64,000 nucleotides of DNA from Solirubrum sp044628455 (GTDB lineage Bacteria; Bacteroidota; Bacteroidia; Cytophagales; Hymenobacteraceae): the NCBI RefSeq assembly GCF_044628455.1, contig NZ_JBIYZW010000002.1:62001-126000 (forward strand). Direction: 5' to 3'. The notes below the pieces were generated by a model. That model made no database searches, had not been told where the DNA came from, and saw only the letters and a program-made list of their open reading frames with translations. The stretch's first letter is position 1. Each line of letters opens with the position of its first letter. Positions 24,839 to 33,655 of the stretch are shown in pieces. The position numbers and the translations under genes are program-made.

Positions 24839-27286
24839 TTACTCCACCACCACGCGGCGCGTCAGCTCCTCGGCGCCGGCCTGCAGGCGCAGCACGTACA
24901 CGCCGGCCGGCAGGCCCTGCACGTCGCAGGCTACGCGGGCCCCGGCGGCGGGCAGCGGGGCCGTTTGCCGGCGCACTACCTGCCCGAGGGCGTTCAGCAG
25001 CACCGCCTGCACTTGCTGGACGCCGGGCACGGCCGGCAGCTGCAGCGTGAAGGATTGCCGGGCCGGGTTTGGAAACACCTGCACGCTGGCGGCGCTCAGC
25101 ACTGCCTGGGTAGCCGTGGGGCGCAACGGCTCGAAGCGCAGCGAGAAGCGGCTGCGGTCGACGGCGGCACCCGTTACGGTGAAGCTGTAGCTGGCTTGCT
25201 GGCGCAGGTCGACCAGCTGCCCGGTGAGGGCGTCGTGCAGGTATACGGTAGCCGGGCTCAGGTTCAGCAGCTGCGCGGCGGCCAGGGTGTAAGTGCCGGC
25301 CTGGGGCAGCGCCACGCCCAGCGGCACCACGGCGCTGCGGCCCAGCTCGGGCAGGCCGTTGATGGCCAGCTCGGTGCCGGCGGCCGCCGACCAGATGGAA
25401 GGCATTCCGCCGGAGTTGTGCTGGATTTTGCGCGCGTCGTGGGTGGCGTCGACCCCGGCCGTGGCGCCGGCTTCGAAGTACACGTGGGCTTCATCGGCCA
25501 GCGCGGAGCCGGCGCGGGTCAGGGTCAGCTGCACCAGGGGGCGGGTTTCGGCGCGGCGGCGCAGGGTGGGCTGGGCGCTGAACTCGGTGACGCGGGCCTC
25601 GTCGGTGAGCATGAGGTTTACCACCGAGTTGGGCTGGCTCACGCGCACGAAGAAGCCCTGGCCCAGGGCCACCACCGGGTTGCCGATGCCATTGACGTAG
25701 GCGCGGTAGCTGCCCCCGTAGCGCGAGTTGCTTTGGAAGGCGTACAGGGCATTGTCGAGGCCCGCCGGCACGTTCACCAGGCTCCAGTCGAGCGGGGCCG
25801 GGTAGGGGTTACCGATCAGGTTCCAGCCGCCTTCGGCCTGGGCGCCGCGGCTGAGCGTGAGCGGCACGTCGCCCTCGGTGAGCAAACCCACGAAGTCGAC
25901 CTTGCTGCTGGCGGGAATGTTCACGGTGTAGCCGCGCCCTATTTCCAGCGGGCTGCTGGGCGCGGCGGGCGACACCCAGCCCTTGTCGAAGGCCGACAAA
26001 CCGGCGGCCGGGCTGGTAGCCAGGCGGCCTTCGTCGTAGCCGAACACGGTGGGGTAAGGCGTCACCAGGTTGGGCGTGGCCGAGGCGTTGTAGGCCGGGT
26101 TCACCACCGGGCTGAAGCCGGCCGTGGTCAGGTCACTTACCGTGCTGCCCTGCACCGGCGAGGAGAAGTGGCGGTAGCCAGCCCCGGCGTTCAGGGCGGG
26201 GTCGATGGCGCGCTGCACCGTAACGGGGCCCAGCACGCTGAACGCCGGGCTGTACACGTTTTCGACCAGGGCTGTGCCGGCGGTGGCGTCGGAGAGCAGC
26301 GTCACGGTGCGGCCGTTGGGGTCGAGGCTGCCGAGCAAACTCAGCTTGCGGGCCACGCTCAGGTTGTTGCTCAGCTGCAGGCGCGGTGAGAAGGCTGGCC
26401 CGTCGATCAGCATCAGCACTGCCAGCTCGCGCACCCGCGGGGGCAGGCCGCTGCCTGCCAGGGCGGTGAAGTTGCTGGAAAACACCGGCACGTTGATGCG
26501 GTAGCGGTAGCTGGCGTCGTCGCTGAACGAGCGGGTGGAGGTTTGCACCGCGCCGGTGGCGCCGCTGGCCGCAATGCCCTCTTCCGAGCCGATGGAAAGC
26601 TGCCCGCCGGCCTGCAGCACGAAGGCGTTGCCGGTAACGACGTCGAAGTTGGTGTTGAGCGCGCCGCCGTTCTGCACCGTGAGCGTGCCCGTTACCAGCA
26701 GCGGGCCGCGCAGCTCGGCCTCGCCGCCGCTGGCAATGGTTACGTTGCGGTACACCCCGCTCAGGTCTTCCCCACTGGTGATGACGCGGTCGGCGGGCGG
26801 GGCGCAGCTCACGTTCAGGTCGAAGTCGCCGGTGGCGCCGTTGTAGCCGCTGACCAGGATGTAGTAGGTGGTGCCGACGGTTCCGTAGAAGCTCACTTCC
26901 GAGGCCAGCCCGCAGGCGTCGTCGTTGCTGCCCACGCAGGTAAAGGTGCCGCAGCTGCCGCTAAACACGTGCAGCTTGGTGTCGAAGTTGGTACCGGGGC
27001 CGCAGAGGCTGACGGTGGCCACCTCGTTGGTGCCGGTGAAGGCGTACAGCACCCCCGGCCCGCCGACGGAGTTGAAGCCGCAGTTAAAGTCCGGGTCGCC
27101 GGCAGCCGTGGCGTTGACGTTCGAGCCGGTCAGGCTCTGACCGCAGGCAACGGCAATGGCGTTAACGCAGAGGTCGTTGGCCGGGGCCTGGGCCCGGGCG
27201 TAGCTGCTGCCCAGCAGGCCCAGCGTCAGCAGCCAGCCGCCAGCCCGCAGGCCGGGGCGGGTGCTAAAGGGTAGAGAAAATGGCAT
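24839..27286 (-). CDS. Type IX secretion cargo protein with T9SS type A sorting domain
   Basis: 815 residues. Signal peptide to about 33 (ARAQ); an N-terminal beta-sandwich (about 36-160: ANDLCVNAIAVACGQSLTG ... YYILVSGYNGATGDFDLNV) with paired cysteines, of the type found before many Bacteroidota surface proteins; a long repetitive beta region (about 165-730) with LTVQNGGALN and SIGSEEG segments like parallel beta-helix coils; then a T9SS type A sorting domain (about 740-815) with VFPNPARQSFTLQLP, LLNALGQVV and GLPAGVYVLRL. It is exported by Sec then the type IX machinery, and the C-terminal domain is removed on anchoring. Function of the cargo part unknown. Confidence 0.88.
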   Translation of the reverse strand: MPFSLPFSTRPGLRAGGWLLTLGLLGSSYARAQAPANDLCVNAIAVACGQSLTGSNVNATAAGDPDFNCGFNSVGGPGVLYAFTGTNEVATVSLCGPGTNFDTKLHVFSGSCGTFTCVGSNDDACGLASEVSFYGTVGTTYYILVSGYNGATGDFDLNVSCAPPADRVITSGEDLSGVYRNVTIASGGEAELRGPLLVTGTLTVQNGGALNTNFDVVTGNAFVLQAGGQLSIGSEEGIAASGATGAVQTSTRSFSDDASYRYRINVPVFSSNFTALAGSGLPPRVRELAVLMLIDGPAFSPRLQLSNNLSVARKLSLLGSLDPNGRTVTLLSDATAGTALVENVYSPAFSVLGPVTVQRAIDPALNAGAGYRHFSSPVQGSTVSDLTTAGFSPVVNPAYNASATPNLVTPYPTVFGYDEGRLATSPAAGLSAFDKGWVSPAAPSSPLEIGRGYTVNIPASSKVDFVGLLTEGDVPLTLSRGAQAEGGWNLIGNPYPAPLDWSLVNVPAGLDNALYAFQSNSRYGGSYRAYVNGIGNPVVALGQGFFVRVSQPNSVVNLMLTDEARVTEFSAQPTLRRRAETRPLVQLTLTRAGSALADEAHVYFEAGATAGVDATHDARKIQHNSGGMPSIWSAAAGTELAINGLPELGRSAVVPLGVALPQAGTYTLAAAQLLNLSPATVYLHDALTGQLVDLRQQASYSFTVTGAAVDRSRFSLRFEPLRPTATQAVLSAASVQVFPNPARQSFTLQLPAVPGVQQVQAVLLNALGQVVRRQTAPLPAAGARVACDVQGLPAGVYVLRLQAGAEELTRRVVVE

Positions 27287-27452
27287 AACGGAGGGGTATG
27301 GTGGATGCCCGGGCCGGGTAGAGCACCACGCTCACCCGTCGGCGCCGCAAAGCAAATGGCCCGCAACCAGCTACGCCAGTTATGCTTGTCCCCAATTCTA
27401 GGTACAAGCCGTTCTTTTTATAGTCCCGCAAATCGAGTGGCCGGGCAGCCGC

Positions 27453-27488
27453 AAAAAAAAGCGGAGCGAAATGTCTTTCGCTCCGCTT
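27453..27488 (-). terminator. Terminator after uvrA
   Basis: On the minus strand AAGCGGAGCGAAA pairs with TTTCGCTCCGCTT around a short loop and runs into eight Ts, 25 bp after the uvrA stop. Confidence 0.85.
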
Positions 27489-27512
27489 GCGCAAGCCTGC
27501 CGCTTATTTCGC

Positions 27513-30407
27513 TCAGAGCTTTTCGGCCAGGAAGCGGGCCGTTTCGTTGGTGGTCTTAAGCTCGGCGAAGGCTTCGGGCGTACCCTCGAACAGCAGGTGC
27601 CCGCCGTTGAGGCCGCCCTCGGGGCCGAGGTCGATAACCCAGTCGGCGGCTTTGACGATGTCCATGTTGTGCTCGATGATGAGCACCGAGTTGCCCTGCT
27701 CCACCAGCGCGTTCAGGGCCGTGAGCAGCTTGTTGATGTCGTGGAAGTGCAGGCCGGTGCTGGGCTCGTCGAACACGAACAGAATCTTGTCGGACTGCAG
27801 CGTGGCGCCTTTCGTGAGGAACGAAGCCAGCTTCACGCGCTGGGCCTCGCCACCCGAGAGCGTATTGGCCGACTGCCCGAGCCGGATGTAGCCCAGACCC
27901 ACGTCGTTGAGGGGCTTGAGGCGCTCGGCTACCTTGGGATGAGCAGCAAAAAAGTCCAGCGAGTCCTCCACCGTCAGCTCCAGCACCTCGTCGATGCCCT
28001 TGTCCTGGTACTTCACTTCCAGGATGTCCTGCTTGAACTTGCGCCCGTTGCAGGCCTCGCAGGTCAGGAAGATGTCGGCCATGAACTGCATTTCGATCTT
28101 GACCTGGCCCTCGCCCTGGCACACCTCGCAGCGGCCGCCCTCGATGTTGAAGGAAAAGTGCGAGGGTTTCAGCCCGCGGGCCTTGGCCAGGGACTGCTCG
28201 GCAAACAGGGTGCGGATGGCGTCGTAGGCCTTCACGTAGGTGACGGGGTTCGAGCGGCTGCTCTTGCCGATGGGGTTCTGGTCGACGAACTCCACGTGGG
28301 CTACCTGGCTCAGGTCGCCGGCGAGCTTGTCGAACTTGCCGATGCTTTCCGACGAGGTACCGCCCAGCTGCCGGGCCAGGGCCGGGTACAGAATGCGCTT
28401 GATGAGCGTGGACTTGCCCGAGCCCGACACGCCCGTCACCACCGTCATCACGCCCAGCGGAAACTTCACCGTGAGGTTCTTCAGGTTGTTTTCGCGGGCC
28501 CCCACCACTTCGATGGCGTTGCGCCAGGGCCGGCGCACCTTGGGCACGGGCACGGCCATTTTGCCGCTCAAATACTGGCCGGTGTAGGTTTTGTCGTCTT
28601 GCAGCAGCTCCTGGTAGGTGCCCTGGAACATCAGGTTGCCCCCCCCCGAGCCGGCCTCGGGGCCGATGTCGATGATCTGGTCGGCCACTTCCATCATTTT
28701 CTCCTCGTGCTCCACTACCACCACGGTGTTGCCCAGCTGCTGCAAGGAGCGCAGCACGCCGATGAGCTGCTCGGCGTCCTTGGGGTGCAGCCCGATGCTG
28801 GGCTCGTCGAGCACGTACATCGAGCCCACCAGGGCCGAGCCCAGGGAGGTAGCCAGCTGAATGCGCTGCGACTCACCGCCCGAGAGGGTGTTCGATAAGC
28901 GGTTGAGGGTGAGGTAGCCCAACCCCACGCGCACCAGGTAACTCAGGCGGTTGTGAATTTCCGTCACCAGGCGCTCCGATACCGACATGTCGTGCTCGGA
29001 GAGGCTCAGGTTTTCGAAAAACTCCTTGGCGTCGCGAATGGGCAGCAGCACCAAGTCGGCAATGTTCTTGTCGGCCACGCGCACGTACTGGGCGTCTTTG
29101 CGCAGGCGGGTACCCCGGCAGTCGGGGCACACGGTGCGGCCCCGGTAGCGGCTTTGCAGCACGCGGTACTGAATCTTGTGGGTCTGCGTCTGCACCCACT
29201 CGAAGTAGGCGTTCAGCCCGTCGAAGTATTTGTTGCCCTCCCAGAGCAGGCGCTGCTCGGCCTCGCTCAGCTCGTTGTAGGCCCGGTGAATGGGAAAGTC
29301 GAAGCGGATACCGTTTTTGAGCAGGGGCTTGAGCCACTCGCTCTGCTTCTCGGTGCGCCAGGGCGCAATGGCCCCTTCGTACACCGTCAGTGTCTTGTCG
29401 GGAATTACCAGATCGGGGTCGATGCCCAACACCGAGCCGTAGCCCTCGCAGCGCTGGCAGGCGCCGTAGGGGTTGTTGAAGGAAAAGAAGTTGACCGTAG
29501 GCTCCTCGAAGCTGAGCCCGTCCAGCTCGAAGCGGTCGGAAAAGGTGCGGGTTTCGGTTTTTGGTTCTTGGTTATTGGTTATTGGCTCACCCGAACCATC
29601 AACCAATAACCAAGAACCAGAAACCACAACCACGCAAGTGCCGTGGCCCTCGAAGAAGGCGGTTTGCACCGAGTCGGAGAGGCGGAACTGCAGATCCTCG
29701 TCGTCGGGCTGCATTACGGCCCGGTCGATCATGATCTGTACCTCGCCCCGGGGCTCAGGCTTGCCCTCGGCCAGCAAATCCTCGATGAAGGCCATTTCGC
29801 CGTCGATCAGCACGCGGGAGTAGCCTTTCTGCAGCAGCAAATCCAGCTCCTTGCGCAGCGGGCGGCCCTCCTCGGCCGGAATCAGCGGCGCGATAATCAT
29901 CACGCGGGTGTCGGCGGGCAGCGAAAACAGGTAGTCCACCACGTCGCTCACGGTATCCTTGCGCACCTCGCGGCCCGAAATGGGCGAGTAGGTGCGGCCC
30001 ACGCGGGCAAAGAACAGCTTGAGGTAGTCGTATATCTCGGTGCTGGTGCCCACCGTCGAGCGGTTGTTGCGCACCGTCACCTTCTGCTCGATGGCAATGG
30101 CGGGCGAAATACCGCGGATGTAGTCCACGTCGGGCTTGTCCATGCGCCCCAGAAACTGGCGGGCGTAGCTGCTCAGGCTTTCCACGTACATGCGCTGGCC
30201 CTCGGCGTAGAGCGTGTCGAAGGCCAGCGAGGATTTGCCCGAGCCGGAAAGGCCGGTGACGACGATGAACTGATTGCGCGGGAAGGCCACGCTCAGGTTC
30301 TTGAGGTTGTGGACGCGCGCGTTTTTGATGATGATGAACTCGCGCGGGTCGAGCTGGTCAATCGGGTCGGCAGCCGGGGCGGCTACCTGCAGGTTATCCT
30401 GGGCCAT
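27513..30407 (-). CDS. uvrA: UvrABC excinuclease subunit A with an in-frame repeat insertion
   Basis: 964 residues, damage-recognition ATPase of nucleotide excision repair. Two ABC ATPase modules: Walker A GLSGSGKSS (about 55) and GVSGSGKST; signatures NTLSGGESQRIQLA and NTLSGGEAQRVKLA; and Zn modules with CxxC pairs (CQRCEGYG, CPDC, CEVCQGEG, CEACNGRK). Between GHGTCVVVV and RTFSDRFELDG, where homologues have only a few residues, there are about 20 extra residues (SGSWLLVDGSGEPITNNQEP) encoded by a 70-bp palindrome (29556-29625). The insertion keeps frame and lies in the UvrB-binding/Zn region before the YGACQRC motif, so the protein is probably functional. The ATG at 30407 is preferred over 30422. 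Confidence 0.96.
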   Translation of the reverse strand: MAQDNLQVAAPAADPIDQLDPREFIIIKNARVHNLKNLSVAFPRNQFIVVTGLSGSGKSSLAFDTLYAEGQRMYVESLSSYARQFLGRMDKPDVDYIRGISPAIAIEQKVTVRNNRSTVGTSTEIYDYLKLFFARVGRTYSPISGREVRKDTVSDVVDYLFSLPADTRVMIIAPLIPAEEGRPLRKELDLLLQKGYSRVLIDGEMAFIEDLLAEGKPEPRGEVQIMIDRAVMQPDDEDLQFRLSDSVQTAFFEGHGTCVVVVSGSWLLVDGSGEPITNNQEPKTETRTFSDRFELDGLSFEEPTVNFFSFNNPYGACQRCEGYGSVLGIDPDLVIPDKTLTVYEGAIAPWRTEKQSEWLKPLLKNGIRFDFPIHRAYNELSEAEQRLLWEGNKYFDGLNAYFEWVQTQTHKIQYRVLQSRYRGRTVCPDCRGTRLRKDAQYVRVADKNIADLVLLPIRDAKEFFENLSLSEHDMSVSERLVTEIHNRLSYLVRVGLGYLTLNRLSNTLSGGESQRIQLATSLGSALVGSMYVLDEPSIGLHPKDAEQLIGVLRSLQQLGNTVVVVEHEEKMMEVADQIIDIGPEAGSGGGNLMFQGTYQELLQDDKTYTGQYLSGKMAVPVPKVRRPWRNAIEVVGARENNLKNLTVKFPLGVMTVVTGVSGSGKSTLIKRILYPALARQLGGTSSESIGKFDKLAGDLSQVAHVEFVDQNPIGKSSRSNPVTYVKAYDAIRTLFAEQSLAKARGLKPSHFSFNIEGGRCEVCQGEGQVKIEMQFMADIFLTCEACNGRKFKQDILEVKYQDKGIDEVLELTVEDSLDFFAAHPKVAERLKPLNDVGLGYIRLGQSANTLSGGEAQRVKLASFLTKGATLQSDKILFVFDEPSTGLHFHDINKLLTALNALVEQGNSVLIIEHNMDIVKAADWVIDLGPEGGLNGGHLLFEGTPEAFAELKTTNETARFLAEKL
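29556..29625. repeat. Palindromic element inserted in frame in uvrA
   Basis: 25-base arms (29556-29580 and 29601-29625) pair with one mismatch around a 20-base loop. The arms are built from the heptamer TTGGTTA/TTGGTTC repeated, very A+T rich against the high-G+C uvrA. A 13-base piece (AACCAAGAACCAG) recurs at 8718-8730. It behaves like a small mobile palindrome that tolerates being translated, similar in principle to the Rickettsia palindromic elements. Confidence 0.8.
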
Positions 30408-30629
30408 AGAACGTGCTAACACCCAATCCGGCCGCGAAGGTTTCGGCTAACGGCATTGGCGAATGGGACTGCCGAAGGTACGACGGGAACCGGGCCGGTG
30501 GCTAACCCGAAGCCAACTTTGCCTTTTCTATTCCCCGCAGCCGGCGAGCAGTTCCCTACCGGTACTAACCTCCTTCCATTTCCGCTGAATACCTTGTGCT
30601 GACAGTTCAGCCGTTGCCAACAATTGGTT

Positions 30630-31166
30630 ATGTCCGCAATGAGATTCGACCACTACATCATCCGTCCCCTCGCGGAAAACGACCTGCTCCCCTACTTCGA
30701 GATGGTGGAGCGCAACCGTCCCCGCTTGGAGCAGTTCTTCACCGGCACCGTGTCGCGCACCCGCACCCTGGCCGACACCCAGGCCTTCCTAGCCGACATT
30801 GCCGAGCGGGTTCAAGCCCGAACCTACCTGCCCTATGTCATCGTGGACGAAGCCACCGGCCGCTTTATCGGCTTCCTCGACCTTAAGAACATCGACTGGA
30901 GCATTCCTAAATCGGAAGTGGGCTGCTATGTGGACGCCGCGGCCGCGGGCCAGGGCGTGGCCACCCGGGCTTTTCAGGTTTTCTGCGCCTACTGCTTCGC
31001 CGAATTCAAGCTCCGCAAGCTGTTCCTGCGCACCCACGAGAGCAACACGGCTGCCCGGCGGGTAGCCGAAAAAGCCGGCTTCGCCGTGGAAGGCGTCATC
31101 CGCTGCGACTACAAAACCACCGCGGGCGAAGTGGTCGACCTGATTTATTACGGCCGGCTGGGGTAG
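30630..31166 (+). CDS. GNAT N-acetyltransferase, RimJ/RimL-like
   Basis: 178 residues. The GNAT fold is visible: IRPLAENDLLPYFEMVERNR (beta1-alpha1), YVIVDEATGRFIGFLDLKNI (strands 2-4), GCYVDAAAAGQGVATRAFQV (the acetyl-CoA P-loop, here GQGVAT), and LFLRTHESNTAARRVAEKAGF followed by GVIRCDYKTTAGEVVDLIYY, the RimJ/RimL C-terminal pattern. These enzymes acetylate protein N-termini or small amines; the substrate here is unknown. The ATG at 30630 precedes another in-frame ATG at 30639 and either may be used. Confidence 0.88.
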   Translation: MSAMRFDHYIIRPLAENDLLPYFEMVERNRPRLEQFFTGTVSRTRTLADTQAFLADIAERVQARTYLPYVIVDEATGRFIGFLDLKNIDWSIPKSEVGCYVDAAAAGQGVATRAFQVFCAYCFAEFKLRKLFLRTHESNTAARRVAEKAGFAVEGVIRCDYKTTAGEVVDLIYYGRLG

Positions 31167-31227
31167 CGCAGTTTGGCGGCTGACCGACGACTGTACTCGC
31201 CTCAGTCCCCAAGCATTCATTACCGGG

Positions 31228-31905
31228 CTATTTCACCAGCTTCGGCCCCACCACCCGCTTCCACAGCGCGTAGCCGGCCGCAGTCATGTGCAGGCTGTCG
31301 GCCTGGTACAGTTCGGGGCGGGGTTTGCCGCTTGGGCCGAGCATGGGCGCGGCCACGTCGGCGAAGCGCCGGCCCGGACGGAAGCGGCAGTAGCGGCGAA
31401 TGGCCCGGTTCACTTCGCGCATCTGCGGCTGCAGGTGCCAGCGCGAGGGGCTGGGCTTGATGGCCAGGTACAGCAGCCGGGTGCCGGGCAGCTCGCGCCG
31501 CAGCCGCCGGGCAAACGTGCGGTACGACTCGATAACCTGCGCCGGCGTGCGGCCCGCGCCCAAGTCGTTGTCGCCCACGTACAGCACCACCTGCCGCGGG
31601 CGGTAGCGCTTCACCACCTGCTCGAAGTGCTGGATGACGTCGGGAAAATGTGAGCCGCCGAAGCCGCGGTTGAGCAGGGGCCGGCCGGGAAAATCGGTGG
31701 CGAGGCTGCGCCAGCCCACGATGGAAGAGCTACCGGTAAACACGCTGCCACCCGCGGGCGGGGGCGCCAGGCTGTCTTGCCGGGCAAAGGCGCGCATGGC
31801 CCCGGCCCAGATCCGGGCGCGCTCGGGGGTGGTTTGGGCGTGCAGGGCCCCGCTCAGCGGCAGCAGGCTGCCGAGCAGCAAGATCAACGAAAGCAGAATG
31901 CGCAT
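31228..31905 (-). CDS. Exported SGNH/GDSL-type esterase or lipase
   Basis: 225 residues with a signal peptide (to about LHAQ, 24). SGNH blocks: block I VFTGSSSIVGW (S60 the nucleophile, in GSSS rather than GDS), block II RGFGGSHF (Gly oxyanion), block III VLYVGDNDLGAG (Asn), block V DSLHMTAAGY (D203, H206). All four consensus residues are present, so it should be an active hydrolase of esters or acetylated glycans in the periplasm. Convergent with the GNAT gene, about 60 bp apart. Confidence 0.88.
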   Translation of the reverse strand: MRILLSLILLLGSLLPLSGALHAQTTPERARIWAGAMRAFARQDSLAPPPAGGSVFTGSSSIVGWRSLATDFPGRPLLNRGFGGSHFPDVIQHFEQVVKRYRPRQVVLYVGDNDLGAGRTPAQVIESYRTFARRLRRELPGTRLLYLAIKPSPSRWHLQPQMREVNRAIRRYCRFRPGRRFADVAAPMLGPSGKPRPELYQADSLHMTAAGYALWKRVVGPKLVK

Positions 31906-32006
31906 CAGGCAAAAAATTATCGGCGCAAATCAACGCAAACGGCGGCTCTCAGGCTTGCGCCCGGGGATTCGGCACCGATAACCCCGCCTGCCTCGCCTCG
32001 TTTGTG

Positions 32007-32014
32007 TAATTTTG
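32007..32014 (+). promoter_or_regulatory. -7 promoter box for the alpha/beta hydrolase
   Basis: TAATTTTG matches TAnnTTTG, 60 bp upstream of the ATG at 32074. No clear -33 TTG at the right spacing. Confidence 0.4.
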
Positions 32015-32073
32015 GTATTCTTCGGGAAGTTTCAGCCCGACAGAAGCCGCTGATTACGCCTTTTTGTAACTAT

Positions 32074-33567
32074 ATGAAGATTTTTTTACGTACGCAGCTG
32101 TGGTTGTGGCTGGCGGTGCTCGGCACCAGTCTGGCCGTAGCCAAGCCCGACCCCACTCCTTCGCCCCTGGGCGGCTACTGGAAAGGGTTGTTCCGGGTGC
32201 CCAGCGGCACCTGGGACCTGGCCCTCACGGTGGTGCCGCTGACCAATGGCGAGCTGTACGCCACCCTCGACGTGCCCAGCCAGCAGATCAGCCGCATGCC
32301 GGTGAAGGTGGAAAGCAAGGGCGACAACGTGACGCTGCGCATTCCCGAGGCCGGCAGCCGCTTCGTGGGCAAGCTCTCGGCCGACCGCAAGCGCCTGACC
32401 GGCACCTGGTACCAGCCGGGCGTGAAAACCGAAATCGTGCTGGAAAACCGCACCAGTAAGCTCACGGCGGCCAACTTCAAGCCCAAGGTGCCCTACCGCG
32501 AAGAAGAAGTGGTGGTGCCCAACAAGGTGAGCAAGGTGCGCCTCACCGGCACGCTCACCATGCCCGCCGGCAAAGGCCCCTTCCCGGCCGTGGTGCTGGT
32601 GTCCGACTCGGGTCCGCAGGAGCGCGACGCCACCGTCGACAACTACAAGATGTTCGGCATTCTGGCCGACTACCTCACCCGCCGCGGCATTGCCGTGCTG
32701 CGCTACGACGACCGCGGCGTGGGCAAGTCGACCGGCAGCTACCAGAATGCCACCACGGCCGACCTGGTGAGCGACGCGCAGGCCGCTATGGGCTTTGTGC
32801 GGGCCCACTACAAGGTGGACAAAACCAAAGTGGGCATGATCGGTCACGGCGAAGGCGCCAACGTAGCCCTGCTGGCCGCGGCCCAGAAGAATGCCCCCGA
32901 CTACATTATTTCGCTGGCCGGTTACGGTTTGCCGGGCCACGAGATTCTGAAGCGCCAGCAGGTGGAGATTCTGCGCATGATCGGGGCCAACCCCAACCAG
33001 GTGGAGGGCGCGCTCAAGTTTCACGACCGCATGCTCACCGTCATCCGCGAGACGCCCAACAACGAGCTGGCCCGCGCCAAGGTGGCCGCCATGCTGCGCA
33101 TCAGCAACGCCGACATCGACTTCACCATGGTGCAGGCCCGCGCCGCCCAGCTCACCTCGCCCTGGTACCGCTATTTCATCGACTTCGACCCCAAGAACAA
33201 ACTCGCGGAAGTGAAATGCCCGGTGCTGGTGCTCAACGGCACCGCCGATTTGCTGGTGTCGGCCAACCAGAACGTGCCCGCCCTGCAGAAGGGCCTGAAG
33301 CCGGCCGGCAAGCGTAAGGTGGCCGTGCACAAGATTGCCGGCACCAACCACTGGTTCCAGTCCGACCCCGACCAGTGGCCCATCGTCGACGGCCGCCAGC
33401 AGGCCACCTTCGCCCCTAAGGCCCTCACCCTGATTCACGACTGGGTGGCCCGCCACAGCTACCTGGCCGCCCCGGCCGCGGCGCAGTCCGCCAGCAAAAC
33501 CACGGCCCAGGGCAAAGGCGCCGACAAGGAAAAAGCCGGCACCACTCCGGCCAGCGCGGCCCGCTAA
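32074..33567 (+). CDS. Exported alpha/beta-hydrolase-fold protein lacking the nucleophile serine
   Basis: 497 residues with signal peptide (about 1-24). A DUF3887-like beta domain (about 30-140: GYWKGLFRVPSGTWDLALTV) precedes the hydrolase domain (about 155-470). VLVSDSGPQERD (oxyanion region), LRYDDRGVGKSTG, LNGTADLLV (acid D392) and AGTNHWFQ (H426) are all conserved, but the nucleophile elbow reads IGHGEGAN instead of the family GHSEGG: residue 259 is Gly (codon GGC 32848-32850) where Ser is required. A catalytically dead, binding or structural role, or a sequencing error, must be considered. The C-terminus is an Ala/Ser/Lys-rich low-complexity tail. Confidence 0.85.
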   Translation: MKIFLRTQLWLWLAVLGTSLAVAKPDPTPSPLGGYWKGLFRVPSGTWDLALTVVPLTNGELYATLDVPSQQISRMPVKVESKGDNVTLRIPEAGSRFVGKLSADRKRLTGTWYQPGVKTEIVLENRTSKLTAANFKPKVPYREEEVVVPNKVSKVRLTGTLTMPAGKGPFPAVVLVSDSGPQERDATVDNYKMFGILADYLTRRGIAVLRYDDRGVGKSTGSYQNATTADLVSDAQAAMGFVRAHYKVDKTKVGMIGHGEGANVALLAAAQKNAPDYIISLAGYGLPGHEILKRQQVEILRMIGANPNQVEGALKFHDRMLTVIRETPNNELARAKVAAMLRISNADIDFTMVQARAAQLTSPWYRYFIDFDPKNKLAEVKCPVLVLNGTADLLVSANQNVPALQKGLKPAGKRKVAVHKIAGTNHWFQSDPDQWPIVDGRQQATFAPKALTLIHDWVARHSYLAAPAAAQSASKTTAQGKGADKEKAGTTPASAAR

Positions 33568-33595
33568 ACGGGTTTCAGCCGATTGGCTTAACAAG

Positions 33596-33633
33596 GCGCG
33601 GCCCGCCGGAACCCTGGTTCCGGCGGGCCGCGC
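33596..33633. terminator. Hairpin between convergent hydrolase and STN genes
   Basis: GCGCGGCCCGCCGGAACC pairs perfectly with GGTTCCGGCGGGCCGCGC around a 2-base loop. It is a very stable stem serving both convergent genes, though neither side has a long T tract. Confidence 0.65.
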
Positions 33634-33655
33634 TGCTTGGGCGCCTGAGCGGAGG

